Part shown: positions 1 to 11,339 of the stretch, piece by piece
How positions within the stretch are numbered: position 1 is the stretch's first letter
How the letters are laid out: each line of letters opens with the position of its first letter
Assembly: GCA_950295325.1 (NCBI GenBank)
Contig: OX485806.1
Location: forward strand, 44,883,169 to 44,947,168
DNA length: 64,000 nt
Reading direction: 5' to 3'
Source of the DNA: Polytrichum commune
Taxonomy: Eukaryota > Streptophyta > Polytrichopsida > Polytrichales > Polytrichaceae
Program-made: the position numbers and the translations under genes
Notes under the pieces: model-generated
The model's input: only the letters and a program-made list of their open reading frames with translations
Told to the model about the DNA's origin: nothing
The model's database searches: none

Positions 1-1030
1 ATACTCAAGGGGAGCTTGCCGAAATGCCGGCATTTTATTTTTCTAATCGGCCCCTTTCCGTCAACCTTCATTTTCTTCCTGAACCGCTGCCTAAACTTTC
101 CAATTGCATTCGGAAATTCTCAAAATCAACCGGCTAGCTCGTAACTAACTGCCGACACTACCCGTTCATTGCTCCCAGTAGCTATCTCGGCACCGAGACA
201 CCCAAATGAAGTTCAATCTGACTGCCCCACATATGATTCAGACCCCTAATCTCTAACTCACAAACATGCAAACTAAGCTTAATGTGACCATTTCAGACCA
301 TTTCAGACCACCTAAGACCCCTAATTTCTGACTCAGAAACATGCAAACTAAATTTAATATGACCATTTCTAACCACCTAATACCCCTCTTTGCAGCTGTC
401 TCGGGACCGAGACACCCAAATGAAGTTCAATCTAACTGCCTCACATATGATTCAAACCCCTACTATCTAACTAAGTAACATGCAAACTAAGCTTAATATG
501 ACTATTTCAAACCATTTCAAACCACCTAAGACCCCTAATCTCTAACTAAAAGACATGCAAACTAAGCTTAATGAGACCATTTCAGACCACCTCATACCCC
601 TCCCAGTAGCTATCTCGGGACCGAGACACCCAAATGAAGTTCAATATAACTGTCCCACATATGATTCAGACCCCTACTATCTAACTAAGTAACATGCAAA
701 CTAAGCTTAATCGGACCATTCCAGACCATTTCAGACCACCTAAGACCCCTAATCTCTAACTCAGAACCATCCCTAACCACCTAATACCCCTCCCAGTAGC
801 TATGACGGCACCGAGACACCCAAATGAATTTCATTCTAACTGCCTCACATTTGATTCAGACCCCTACTTTCTAAATGAGAAACACGCATACTGAGCTTAA
901 TATGACAATTTCAGACCATTTCAGAACCCCTCCGAGTAGCTATCTCGGGACCGAGACACCCACATGAATTTCAATCTAACTGCCTCACATATGATTCAGA
1001 CCCCTAATTTCTAACTCGGAAGCATGCAAA
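1..1030. repeat. Degenerate satellite-like tandem array
   Basis: Five units recur, each marked by a near-palindromic core, TCTCGGGACCGAGACACC, starting near 185, 399, 613, 803 (decayed) and 943. Spacings are about 214, 214, 190 and 140 bp, so later units are shortened. Each unit also repeats a phrase built on CATATGATTCAGACCCCTA, AACATGCAAACTAAGCTTAAT and GACCATTTCAGACCACCTAA; the last is itself duplicated in some units. The left edge of the array lies at or beyond the window start. No ORF runs through it. It could be a local tandem duplication or the edge of a larger satellite block. Confidence 0.8.
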
Positions 1031-2299
1031 GTAAGCTTACTTCGCCCATTTCAGACTAGCGAATTGACTTGGATTCCTCAAATGTCCCCCTCGGCATCGA
1101 TATGGATAAACAAGCTCTGAAAGTCTCTCTCGGGTCTGATAGTACAATTTTAGGTCCCACCTTCGATCTTCGAACCCTACGGGGTGTGGGAATGTGGGAA
1201 AACCTACCTCTTCCCCGAAGTGCCTCTCCTCATTATCCATGCTCCCTTCGCAAAGATCTACCACATCAGCTTTGCGATCAAATTCTCCTAGGCTTAACTC
1301 AGCAACCTCAGCGTCCCCAACGAAATCTTCAAGGCTCTGTTAAGTGGATATGTCCTGTCCTCATTAGCTAAGAAGTTGGCCTAATAAATTGTTGGCATTT
1401 GAAATAAACATTACCCTAAACCCAAAACCCTAAAAGTCACCAATTAAAAACATTCTTCACAAACCTACTGCTCACTATGATCTGATGTTGAGGCACTCGA
1501 GGCTGCCCCAGGTTGAAGCTGTGTCTGCGTCACTCCCTATTCCAGATGCCCAAGCCAAATCCTAGTTACATTCCATCACCAAAGATAAAAAAACTACATA
1601 AAGGGAAGCAAATGGGTCTCAATTGTTCTAACTATCCGTGAGAGTGGTTAACATTACGATTGCAAAGAAAATAATATCATTAGGAATGCAGATAAACAAC
1701 ACCTCACTGCCCCCTTTGTCAACTTGGTTGTCTTCCTCTGATACAGGAAATAAAACGATGGGAGCTACCGCTGCGACATCAAACATTTTTTCCCCTTTTG
1801 AACCTCTACCTGTACCCCTGGAAGAATTAACCCCTCTTCTACCCATTGTTGTCCGCAAGTTGTACGGCATTTCTAAGCTTTCTCTTAATTCTAACCTTTG
1901 CCTTCTCTCAATACGCCTCTATTTTTCAATAGTCCTCTTAACTTCTTGATCTGCTCTCGCTCTCGACCTAGTGATCATCTTTACCAACACTGAATCAAAC
2001 AGATCTTATATATCATTGTCTAGTCTGTCATAATTAACATCCATGCGCAATCATTTGATTTAGAAAATTAATCTACGGTTTCTTAAATTAATGCAGGGTT
2101 AATCCTCACTGCAATAATACACTTAAAAAGGCGGCGCTAAAGTCTAATCAAGATATGCCATGTCAGATATTTGGTGGCTATTGTGGTAGTACATTCTAAT
2201 CCTTGATGAAACAGCTTGTCCTGAATTTACATAAATAAATGTTGATTATTAATTGATGTAACAAGTTCTCATAGATTCGAGCATTGGTGTCTACCCTAG
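1031..2299. other. No supportable gene
   Basis: Short overlapping ORFs exist on both strands (for example 1,069-1,371 and 1,638-1,949). None shows a recognisable motif, and their mirror-image frames are equally open. I see no repeat termini here. It may include the 5' flank of the transposase unit that follows. Confidence 0.5.
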
Positions 2300-2786
2300 G
2301 TGTATATATTACCCAATTACTTGTACCCATTCCTTCATGTCATCTCATCATATTCTTCTCCAATGGGTACTGACTCAAGTCTCCCAAGCCTTGCTCCTTT
2401 AGGTTTTCCTAGTTCATCTCAAATTCACACCACATTGTCCATCGATGGTTTTGCAGACGTCAACAACATGAAGATTGCCAACCCACCTGACTGCTCAGTT
2501 ACTCCGGCGTTCGTGGTTCACACTCCACATCCACAGACTCCATCTTTGCAGGCAGATGATGCAACGTTGATAGAGGACAAGTCTACTTTACAAACTCTTG
2601 CCTATTCTAGAGTAGGTGTTATTAAACCGGGCACGTACTCTAGATCTCTACGTCCCCCACGTCCCAAACGATAGAAACTCGGTTCAGCAGGATGCACTGC
2701 AGTTCATAGTTTAGGGTTGGACCATTGTCATAACAATGACGGTGACAATAATGGCAAAGGGCCCCATAAGCGTCTTCGTCGTTAAT
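2300..2786 (+). pseudogene. Unknown ORF upstream of the transposase, basic C-terminus
   Basis: An open frame starts at a GTG at 2,300, with a first ATG at 2,363 (MGTDSSLPS). It runs to a TAG at 2,672-2,674 and then stays open in the same frame to a TAA near 2,786. The product would be Ser/Pro/Thr-rich and would end in a basic tail, HKRLRR, that resembles a nuclear localisation signal. I do not recognise a family. It sits about 350 bp ahead of the MULE transposase on the same strand. It could therefore be an upstream exon of that gene or an accessory ORF of the same transposon. The internal TAG suggests decay. Confidence 0.35.
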
Positions 2787-3131
2787 CACAATGTAGCATT
2801 CTAATGTTTGGAATTTTTTATTCCATAGCTACTATCATGTTTAGAATGTATGCATGTTATTAGATTATACTATTTGAAAACATATAAACATAACAACTTG
2901 TGAGTGTATATGATATGACCACATCTATAGCCTTATTTATATTGGACTACTATGTTTAAATTAGATATCGGTTTCTTACATATCTCGGACCTACATCTAA
3001 AATTGGTTTTTTAGCCGTCTTTCAGCTTACTCTGTATGACTCTCTATTAACTTCTGAAATTCCGCTTACAGTGATATAAATTGCCAGTTTGCACTGTAAT
3101 TTCTTGCCTGTTATATATTCATGCCATTTCA

Positions 3132-4673
3132 ATGTTCAGAGTACTTGTTTTGTTCAAAGTTATGTGGAATACTATGGCCATGCTTCGTGCTGAACATCAT
3201 TCTGTTCCGGTCCTCTTTCCATTAGGTGAAGACGGTCATGCTATAGTCACTTGTACAACATTAAGTTTGAGATTTCAGTATCGTGATGTCACTATCTTTG
3301 TCGAAGAAGAAGTTTTTGACGATCAAACCAGTCTACTTTCACATGCAGTTCGTCAGACTAGAGGAGAGAATGATGTCGGTTCGTTCTGGTTGCTGAAGCC
3401 TGGAAAATATCGTGTATATGGAGTCTCAGAGTCTATGTTAGAGTGTTCGACTGAACTTCTAACACCTAAGGAGTCGTCCACTGTTAGCATTGAGAGACCA
3501 GTGCTGTCTAGGGTCAAAATTGAGCCCAGTCTAAAAACAATTTATGAGTTGAATGATGATTCCGACGGTGATGTTGAAGTTCTAAGATCAGAGAATAAAG
3601 TCCAAGATTCGCTATCTCCACAAGTAGTTCGCAAGGAAACAACTCCTCCTATTAGTCCGTCTCGTAATCATGGTCAGTCCAAGGTTGTGTCAAGTCTTGT
3701 TGTCAGTATCATTCATTCATTGATGCGCCTTGGAGCTCATAAGCGGTCCAAAAGTGTGTTTTCTCGAATTAACTTTGATGCAATTAGACTCCAGCAGGTT
3801 GATTACCTTCCCCCTCGTTATGATGGGGACGTTATCTTCGAATTTCCACCTTTAGGTGACCATGGCCATAATACAAAGGCCAAGCAGCTTCGTAGAATGG
3901 ATAGAAGGTACGATGGCCATGCTTGGTCTCGCACGATTACATCCAATATTCAGAATGATCTGAAGCTTTTGTTTCGTACATCTTCTTGTTTGGGCCACCT
4001 CCGTTGCGACAATCATGCCTGTGAGTATCTTGAGCGAGACCACATGACTTCCAAAGTGAATGAAACAGAGTGAGAAGGATTATCTGAGAAAGTGTTTGAA
4101 GTGGGGTCCAAACCTCCCACTGGTTCAACCATTGTTTGCAAATCCTGTAACGTCCCTCCCACTTGTGTTGCTGTCTGCCCTTCCAAGATCTACTATGTTA
4201 CTGCAACACCTCACATGACGAGGGCTTGTGTGCATTTGGGATCTCACGACCATCCCGTCAAATCAGGTGATCATTGGGACTTCATCGATTTGACAGACAA
4301 CTTGATTGGGGAGCAAATCGAACGCACCCCATCAGCCACTCACTTAGCTATTGAGCTTGAAACTGCAAAGGAAGTACTGGGCCCACTCCTCCTTGCTAAA
4401 GAAGGTGAACCACAGAAGATCTTGGAGTTGGACAAGCTGCAAGTTATTTTCGATCGGTGTAAGTACCTCACCTCGCCCAACATTCGTAACGCAGTCACCA
4501 CGTTCAGGACTATCCGTCGCTTTGGAGTCATGGAGAGTATTACCAAGTTATGCGGTGCTAGCAATTGGAAGTTCGTGCAGCAAAATAGATTTCCAGGGCA
4601 AGGAGCGGACATGGACAAGGTCTTTGTCTTCAAGATGTCTGAAGTTGGACCGGGCAGCGGAGTTGACCTGGTT
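3132..4673 (+). pseudogene. Mutator-like (MULE) transposase copy 1, N-terminal part
   Basis: This is the first half of a transposase that resumes at 8,754 after an inserted 4.08-kb element. The frame is open from about 3,081, and the first ATG is at 3,132 (MFRVLVLFKV). The true start is uncertain because a splice acceptor may lie just upstream, at the CTTACAG near 3,071. An in-frame TGA sits at 4,071-4,073, and the same frame then continues. Residues encoded around 3,900-4,260 have paired Cys and His (HLRCDNHAC, CKSCN, PPTCVAVC, GSHDHPV). They resemble the WRKY-GCM1 type zinc finger known at the N-terminus of many MULE transposases. A conserved segment ending GPGSGVDLV then meets the inserted element. 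The acidic and Ser-rich stretch in between (about 3,500-3,700) looks like a linker. Family assignment is from motifs, not a search. Confidence 0.75.
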
Positions 4674-5104
4674 TGTGGGAGTCCAAATTTGACGGAAATA
4701 CGGAAATACGGAAATACGGATCCATTTTCCGTATTTTTGCTTACCTTAGTGAGGACAATAGGGTCTCTTAGGTTAAAATTTAGGGTACTGGGAATTAGGG
4801 CGATCTAAATCCGTCTTACACGATAAAAAGAGAAAAAAAGTTATGATTACCGGTCCGGTAAATTGGATTAGGGGACCGTTCGAACATGGTCCGGACCGCT
4901 GGGCCGGACCAAGTAACGGTTATGCCACATTCAACTAACGGCCCGGAAGAGGAGAGACAGTTACAACGGACTTATGATGATGGGGGGGGGGAAAGAACGC
5001 CGTTGGTAAAACTGTTAATTATACCGTTGGTAACAACCGCCGGAAAACGGTTGGCAACCGTTTTCCGTTAAACCGAACGGTAACAGGGGAAGGAAGAGGG
5101 AGGA

Positions 5105-5115
5105 AGGGTACTTAA
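5105..5115 (+). promoter_or_regulatory. Candidate TATA-like site of S3-1
   Basis: The sequence TACTTAAGGG lies about 250 bp ahead of the S3 reading frame. The sister copy has TATTTAAGGG at the equivalent place (38,425), a better TATA box. A pyrimidine-rich stretch (CCCTTCCTTCTCCT) follows in both copies. The call rests on position and conservation only. Confidence 0.4.
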
Positions 5116-5360
5116 GGGTCCCTTCCTTCTCCTCCCCACTTTTTCTCTCTCTGATCACAAAAGGCAAGTTGTTGAGAGAACGAGTGGTGAGTTTGCCGTC
5201 ATTTCGAGCCGCCAGCAGTTGGATTGCTGGGACTCCGCACTTTCTAGTCACCGGCAGTTGGCTTGCCGGGACTCTGTAGCCATTAGCCAAAGCAGAGGGA
5301 ACCCGGAGGGAAGAGAGAGAGTTTCCGTAGTCGAGCCGGAAAGTTAGAAGGGAGAGGAAA

Positions 5361-7373
5361 ATGCTGAAAGCACGGGAAGAGGATCAGAGGGAACCCATCC
5401 CGATTCCGCTCAAAGCCCTCATCCCTACAATCCCGAGGGAGGATAGGGAGCTGCAGGAGCTCGCGGAAGATCTCCGCGTGATGGGCTGCGCAGGGTTGCT
5501 CTCCAAACCCTGGAGAAAATACCCTCCGAGAGTTCAAATTCGAGAGGGGAAATCAATGGCTAGGGACAAAGAGGAGGGATCCGGAAAATTGGACTCCGGA
5601 TACCTGGAATAGGGTCTACGGGTTTCCTAGGGGGATTGCGGAGGGGTGGGCCGGCCGCCGCGACGGCCTGTTCGCCGGGAAATTCAGAGGGGACGCGGAT
5701 CCGAAGGACGGCTTCCACCCCGGGAACTGCCGGAACATGAGAGAGCGAAGGGTGTTAGAGTTCCTCCTGCCTATCCTTAACCCGGACAAGCCGAAGCGGA
5801 TTAACCTTACTATGGCTAACACCCTGTTCGGTGCTATGTCCGGGTGTTCGGCCGGTGAACTGGGGGCTGATCATCCAGGAAATAGTAGGGCGGGCCATCC
5901 CCCATATTGGCCGGAAACCCTCCTTCCTCTCCCCCTTCATTCTGCATCTCTACCAGCATTTCGACTGCATCTTGGCAGAGGAGGAGGATCTGCTAACGAT
6001 AGCGGCGGACGAGGTCGCCTACAAGCTCCTTCCGGAAGCCAGAGACCTCGAGACGGAGACTTCCAGCGACCCGATCATTCCGGAAGCACCTCCCTCCTCA
6101 CCCGGGAGCCCGCCGCCCACCATCTCGAGGCCACTCTCTCCTCCTCTTCCTCATCATCATCCGGAACCCGGACCCAGCCGGGAGACCACTTGGCGGAATG
6201 TGGACCTCGCCGCTTGGGACTTTCCGGAAAATCCCTTCAAGCGGGTCCAGGAGGCGATGGAGGATCTTCAAAACCAGTACTATCGGTTGGAGCACATCGT
6301 CCGAGGAGCAAACCAGGCCCGGAAATATTCTCCGGGAGTTGGCCAAGAGAGCGGACCGGAAGGAGCTCGAGCAGGCCAAGACGGAGAATGCTCACCTCAC
6401 CGCGCAGGTGGCAGCCATGACTCAGGAGCTGAGTCAGAAGAGCGAGGAGATCTGGAAGTACCACGCGGAGCAGGCAGTGGTCTTCAATCAGATCCGGGAG
6501 TTGGTGGGGCATCCGGCGGAGATCGTCAACAAGGCGCATCTCTACGACCGGATGATGGAGTCCGAAGAACCCGCTTCCGTCAGGCAAACCCTCCCCATCC
6601 TCGTGAAGTATTCACGGACGATGAAGGATCTCCTGGCGGAAATCCAGAAAGTGGTTCCGCCAAGCGGAACACCCCGGCGAATACTCTATCCGGGCCCGCC
6701 CGAATCACCAACCGGAACCCTCTATGAGGTGGTTGGTGAAGTGGCCCTGGTTCAGAATCCGCCGACGTCTGCAGGACCCAGCCAGCAGGGAGGCGACTCT
6801 TGGCCTGGTAGTTCCGGAGGGGCTTCGGACAGAGTCCGTTCTCCACAGGTGAGGAGGAAGAGCACTAGGTCCGTTCAATCCGGACGAGGCCAGTCCCCTG
6901 TTCCGCGGACCTCGGATCGGTCCTGGACTCCGGATAGGGCTAGGACGCCGATACGGCACCAAACTTCGGATCGGGAGGCAACTTCGAGTAGGGGTAAGAC
7001 CCCTATGACTCAAGCCTCACCGTCTTCTCCTCCGGATTGCCAAATGGTTAGTCCCTTCCATCTGCCACCTTCAAGAGCGGCCTCCAACAGGGATCCGCGG
7101 ACTGCTTCGATCTCGGGCGGGCAGAATCCGGAACAGCGTACCGGAAGCGACCCTTCTCCGGTCCAGAGCATTCGGAAAGGGAGTACAGTTTCCGGAACCC
7201 CAGGGACTGAGAGAACCGCGGACTCGGAAGATGAGATTGCCCCTTCTCCGAACATGAGGAGGATGCTTACGCGGATGCAGAAGGCGTTGCCGGGAGGCGG
7301 CTTATCCGCCGTTAGCGGACTAGGCAGCCATTCGAAGGAGGGATCGGCTCCGAAGAAGCCCCGCTCTTCTTAG
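5361..7373 (+). pseudogene. S3-encoded protein, copy 1 (broken); PF20167-like domain plus coiled coil
   Basis: The start ATG is at 5,361 (MLKAREEDQREP), aligned with the start in copy 2. Compared with copy 2, this copy has frame breaks near 5,510 (a deletion after GLLSKPW), near 5,840 (the segment after TLFGAMSG) and near 6,320 (a deletion after GANQA). The protein is therefore spread over three frames. The N-terminal third resembles the putative plant transposon protein domain (PF20167) in pattern: ILNPDKPKRI, TLFGAMSG, INWG-like, ILHLYQHF. Next comes a charged, probably coiled-coil region (ELEQAKTENAHLTAQ, QELSQKSEEIW). The tail is Ser/Arg/Pro-rich with repeated DRS/DRA phrases and ends at 7,373. 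Its role is unknown; a Gag-like or accessory retroelement protein is possible. Confidence 0.65.
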
Positions 7374-7650
7374 CTTAGAATGGCAGATTAGTTAGGTAGA
7401 ATAGAGGTAGGAAGGTAGGACTTAGAAGTTTTTGAAGAGGAGGGATGAAATTCTCCCTTGAGTATGTCAGCGGAAAACCCGGATCTTGATCCGGGAAATC
7501 CGGGAGAACGGATACAATTAGGGTTTTCCTTAGGGGCGGCCGCTTGGGCCGCCACCCTCAGGTTAGGGATTTTAGGGCCTCTACTTAAGGCTGAATAAGG
7601 AGTTGGGGAAGGGTTCCTTCCCATTGTTGTATTTCGATTGCTCCTACTTT

Positions 7651-7656
7651 AATAAA
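7651..7656 (+). terminator. Poly(A) signal AATAAA of S3-1
   Basis: A canonical AATAAA lies about 280 bp after the S3 reading frame, within CTTTAATAAATTCC. The same hexamer is kept at 40,971 in the sister copy, in matching context. It probably marks the 3' end of the S3 transcript. Confidence 0.5.
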
Positions 7657-7819
7657 TTCCTTGGATTCTCACTCCTTGATTTTTCTTGATTGATGTTTGC
7701 ATGGATGATCCGGAGATCGTTAGCAGAGGCGAGAGAGCATGAGGGATAGGAGTTCCGGATAGGACATGGGAGAGGAGACCCGGATCTGATCCGGTTATTG
7801 CCTTGTAGATCCTCTCTGT

Positions 7820-8330
7820 GTGTAGTGGGAGGGAAACCTCACTAGCCCGGATGGTTGAGTAACGTCTAGGTGGGATAGCCGCTGGGAGGATTGGGTGAGG
7901 TCCGGAACGGATCCGGACTCACGCCACTCTGATCTTCTGACGAGGTCCCACCGCCCTTAGACGGACCAATCCGGAAGGTGGTACGGATCGCCCAGTTAGC
8001 TCAGATTGAGTAGAATCCAAGGTAGAGGTAGTCGGGTAGATCCGTCGGAAGGAGAAGGGAAGGACCGGATCAGTAAGGGTTCCGGGTTGGAGGCCACCTC
8101 CGGAACGTAGTGGAAGAGATCCTCATTGTTCCGGATGTCTAGGTAACATCCAGGTGCGATAGCCGTGGGGAAGATTGAGCGAAGGTCCGGGAGGTATCCG
8201 GAATTGCGCCAATCCGATCTTCTGAAGAGGTCTCATCGCCGAAGGACGGGACTATCCGGAAAGTGGTACGGGTCACCCACTTCACCCGTCGAGTCGGATC
8301 TCCGGTTGGAACCTGGGCTCCTCTAATCAC
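7820..8330 (+). repeat. Two direct repeats of about 285-bp period in S3-1
   Basis: A module holding a GTAGTGG...TCCGGATG phrase, then a GTAACGTCTAGGTGGGATAG-like phrase, then a segment ending in GGTACGGATCGCCCA occurs twice, starting near 7,820 and 8,105. The two modules have diverged but keep the same order of words. The sister element has the same duplication (about 41,143 and 41,431), so it predates the spread of S3. The words TCCGG and CCGGA recur densely throughout. Confidence 0.7.
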
Positions 8331-8753
8331 TGTGGTCCTAAGACATAATCCGGATCTCTTTGCGTGACCTGCCAGGACGGATCTGATCAATCCGGATTGA
8401 TTGTGAGGGAGTTTCCGGATTATAATCTTATAAAGGACGTCTTCGCCGGAAGGAACCACCTATTCTAGAGGGTAGACGTAGAGGGGTGAGTTAGCGTTAT
8501 AATTAGGACCTAGGGGCACAATCCGGAAATGCACCCTCCGGAAGAAGGCGAAGAGTGTCCCAAAAAAAACAAAAGTTCGGAAATCAGGATTTCCGGAAAT
8601 TTGGCTAAGGAAGAGGAGATAAGCAGGAACGGAAGGTTCTAAACCTCCTACACTTCACAGAATCCCTGGACAATACTAGGGTCATCCGGACAAAACCGGA
8701 TTAGGCACTTAAAAACGCCAATCCGGATATGTTGGTGTTCGCGTGTTCCCACA

Positions 8754-10900
8754 TGGTCAAACAAATGCAATCCGGTGGTGATCTAGAAAACTCCTAGATA
8801 ATGTTTGACCATGTCAAACGGGTCAGGTCGTGGACGACAATGGCTTGCCATGTGTACGATTCCACATATTGCCGTGTCATGACCATCGCAGTATGCGACA
8901 TGCAGTCTGAAGATGTTGCAGCCCAGTTAGTCGTATGGAAGAACCTGAACGCTCTCATGGCTCAACATGGAGTGGACAAAGTAAATTCTAAAGGTTTCAT
9001 GACCGACATTGCCCAAGCCAAATGGAATGTTGTTCGAATCATATACGGAAGTGGAGATGCGTCTGAGAAGATGGTGGACAGAGAGAGGACTTGTCTTTTC
9101 CATTGGACGCGGTCCTTGGAGAAACATACCAAGGCCGATATCCGTCAAGACCTGCAATATCAACATCAAATACTATGCCAGCAATACAAGAATGCAAAAT
9201 CGATGGCGGAGGCCGAGACAAAGTATCTGGCAATTCGGGCATGGTGGATGTCATCCGGTGCAGCAATTGAACAAGCTCTACCTCGACTGGAGCTCTGGCT
9301 GGCCTTCTGGCATTTCTGTTACCGCCAATGGGGTGGATTTATGGAGTTGGTAAGTCTACTTGCCTATATATTTCCTCTATAGTTCAATCTTTATAGTTCA
9401 ACTACATTGATTCCACCATTATTCTAATTTCATACTGTATTCTCATTGCAGGATCTAGGTGAAGATGAACTAGCGGAAATGCCATCCTGTAACCTTGCTG
9501 AATCTATTCATAACAAGTGGAAGCAACAATCTGGCAATCGAGGCAGCGACCTTTATGTGGCAACAGTCGATGACTTCGTGCATGCTTTCATGCAGTGCTC
9601 AGCATATTCCCAATTCCTGAAGGGAGAGAACCCTGGAACTGGACCGTCGAAGGAGGAATTGAAGCTGAGGCGTGCTCAAAGGTCAGCCGCAAAAATAGGA
9701 AACTCAAAACCGCTGCATGAGGCCATCTTGAAGATGCCTGGCGATGACGAGTGGTGCACCAGGACTCCCCACCTCGAAGGGGAAGAGGTATTTGTTTCTC
9801 TGAAGCGTAAACCAGATACTGCGTTCGGTGACGAACGTGAATCTCACAGGCCAGACAAGATCAGTATATCCCAACCACGCGTCCAAACTAGATCTGCCCG
9901 CCTGAACGATTCTCCACCTCCTGTGACAACTCCAGATTCTCCCACAACTACAAATGAAGAGCAGCCGCAACTTCCAACACACGACGCTCCGCAGCAGGTG
10001 GATCGGTACCACGTCACCACGATTGAGGAGACATTATGCAACCCTGCCCAGTGGCACATCGCACGGCTGCCTAAGATATCTGCAAAGGCTTGCTTTGCTC
10101 TACAAGCAATCACTAAGAAGAAGTGCGCCGCTCGAATTGTACAAGACGGGAAAAACACCGCTGCACCTACCTACTCGGGCCTCATGGACAACTATCGGAA
10201 GAAGAGATTGGACCCTCAAGACTTGTTTTTCTGCAGTGACGACATTGAGAGATGCGTTAAGGGTACAAAAAGGAGATGGGTGGTCTCAGTCCCGAACGTT
10301 CCGGAGGTATGGCCGGTTAAGTTGGGGACCAACTTAACCTGCAAAGAGATCCTCTTTTTAGAAAACGCAGGATTTAGACTGCCTTAGCGGAAGGAGATGA
10401 CACCTTCCAAACTTTTTCAGGACCACCCGTTACCTTTGGACTTAGCAAGCTACACGACTCCTGCATATCCGGATGAGTTTCCCACCCGCCGTTTAGGGAA
10501 GTTGATTAGGTGCAACAAGAAGGCCCCGTCAACAAAACACGCCAATAATTGTGCCTCAGCCCTATCACTGAATGCCAAAGTGCACAATTTGTGCCTGCTT
10601 CCAGCCCCTGCCTTAGGATGCATGGTCTCATTGGATTCCGGCACGCCCCCAAAGGTTCAGCAATACTACTTGACTATTTCGCATATGCCAGCATGCACTT
10701 GTCCTAACTTCAAGGAGATGGCGACTAAAGCAATCGGAAAACGGGGTCAATGGGCCAACTGTAAGCATTTGTATTATTTATTTACTGTAGTCTGTGGTTT
10801 GGACTCAGAATCAGACACGTTCATTCATGCAGCTAGTTTTAGCTTCAACGAAGTGAAACGAGTTTTGGAAGGTGGGTTACTGAAGTACCTTGACTTTTAG
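8754..10900 (+). pseudogene. MULE transposase copy 1, catalytic and SWIM part
   Basis: The frame resumes directly after S3-1. An in-frame TAG at 8,795-8,797 replaces the Trp codon seen in copy 2. The DDE-type core is visible: Asp in CHVYDSTY, Asp in FMTDIAQAKW, then the MULE C-x2-H signature RTCLFHW, with a candidate Glu in LPRLELWLAF. The intron at 9,350-9,451 separates GGFMEL from DLGEDELAEM. The second exon carries a long variable linker, then KKCAARI and LKTCF-like segments. A TAG sits at 10,385-10,387, and then a SWIM zinc finger (CTCPNF ... CKHLYYLF) at about 10,693-10,785. The stop is at 10,898-10,900. The enzyme would cut and join transposon DNA in the nucleus; this copy is interrupted and cannot be active as it stands. 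Confidence 0.8.
9350..9451 (+). other. GT-AG intron in MULE copy 1
   Basis: The donor reads TTG|GTAAGTC and the acceptor TCATTGCAG|GATC, giving a 102-bp intron. The - strand copy has an intron at the same place (23,548-23,640, 93 bp) with a similar exon junction (GGFMEL before it). The shared position supports both the homology and the splicing. Confidence 0.85.
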
Positions 10901-10964
10901 AGTTTTCTGTTTCTTTAAAGAAACATATGTATACAAGATTTGTTATAATCACGATGTAGTGAGA

Positions 10965-11037
10965 CTAAAAGGGCCACTACAATACATTTGACGCACCACA
11001 TGTATTTCCCTGTTCCAAAGTTGCGTGACCCTTTTAG
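10965..11037. repeat. Imperfect inverted repeat 3' of MULE copy 1
   Basis: CTAAAAGGGCCAC (10,965-10,977) pairs with GTGACCCTTTTAG (11,025-11,037), 12 of 13 bases, across a 47-base loop. It lies about 65 bp past the transposase stop. It could be an RNA hairpin near the transcript end or the footprint of a tiny element. Nothing further is supported. Confidence 0.5.
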
Positions 11038-11339
11038 AGTACCACTAATTCTCATTATACTGAAACAATACATTTTTGACTTGAGACAATAAGTTATTTA
11101 TTACTGATATTAGTTCCAAATGTTCAATTTACCACATTTAACAGATTTGTCACTGATATAATTACATTTTTTCCTGTAACTGAGCCCTTCATAGGCCACG
11201 GCCATAGGTCCCAATGTTTATTAAGTTTAGAAAAATTTTTACTAAAAATACATTTAGTCCAAAAATACCATAAACTTGCTGCTTAAAGTTACATTTTAAT
11301 CAAAATATCTCGGACTTTACCGCTCACTGCTCTACGCTC

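Larger units (their letters stand above)
4674..8753 (+). mobile_element. S3-1: 4.08-kb TG...CA element (probable solo LTR) inside the transposase
   Basis: The left end reads TGTGGGAG and the right end TCCCACA, a 7-bp inverted terminus. Flanking 5-mers are TGGTT (4,669-4,673) and TGGTC (8,754-8,758), which fits a 5-bp target duplication with one transition. Removing the element rejoins the transposase frame across the conserved VDLV segment. No second direct copy of either end is seen inside, so this is not a standard two-LTR element. It carries a gene (5,361-7,373), a poly(A) signal and a duplicated 3' region. A second copy, S3-2, is at 38,060-42,085. Confidence 0.85.

Noticed and set aside
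7990-8012. tRNA-like box A (TTAGCTCAGATTG) in S3-1, also near 41,310 in S3-2
   Set aside because: No matching box B, acceptor stem or anticodon arm can be found nearby, so neither a tRNA nor a tRNA-derived SINE is supported.
4674-8753. S3 as a complete LTR retrotransposon with short LTRs
   Set aside because: The first and last several hundred bases share no direct repeat, and no protease, RT or integrase is present.
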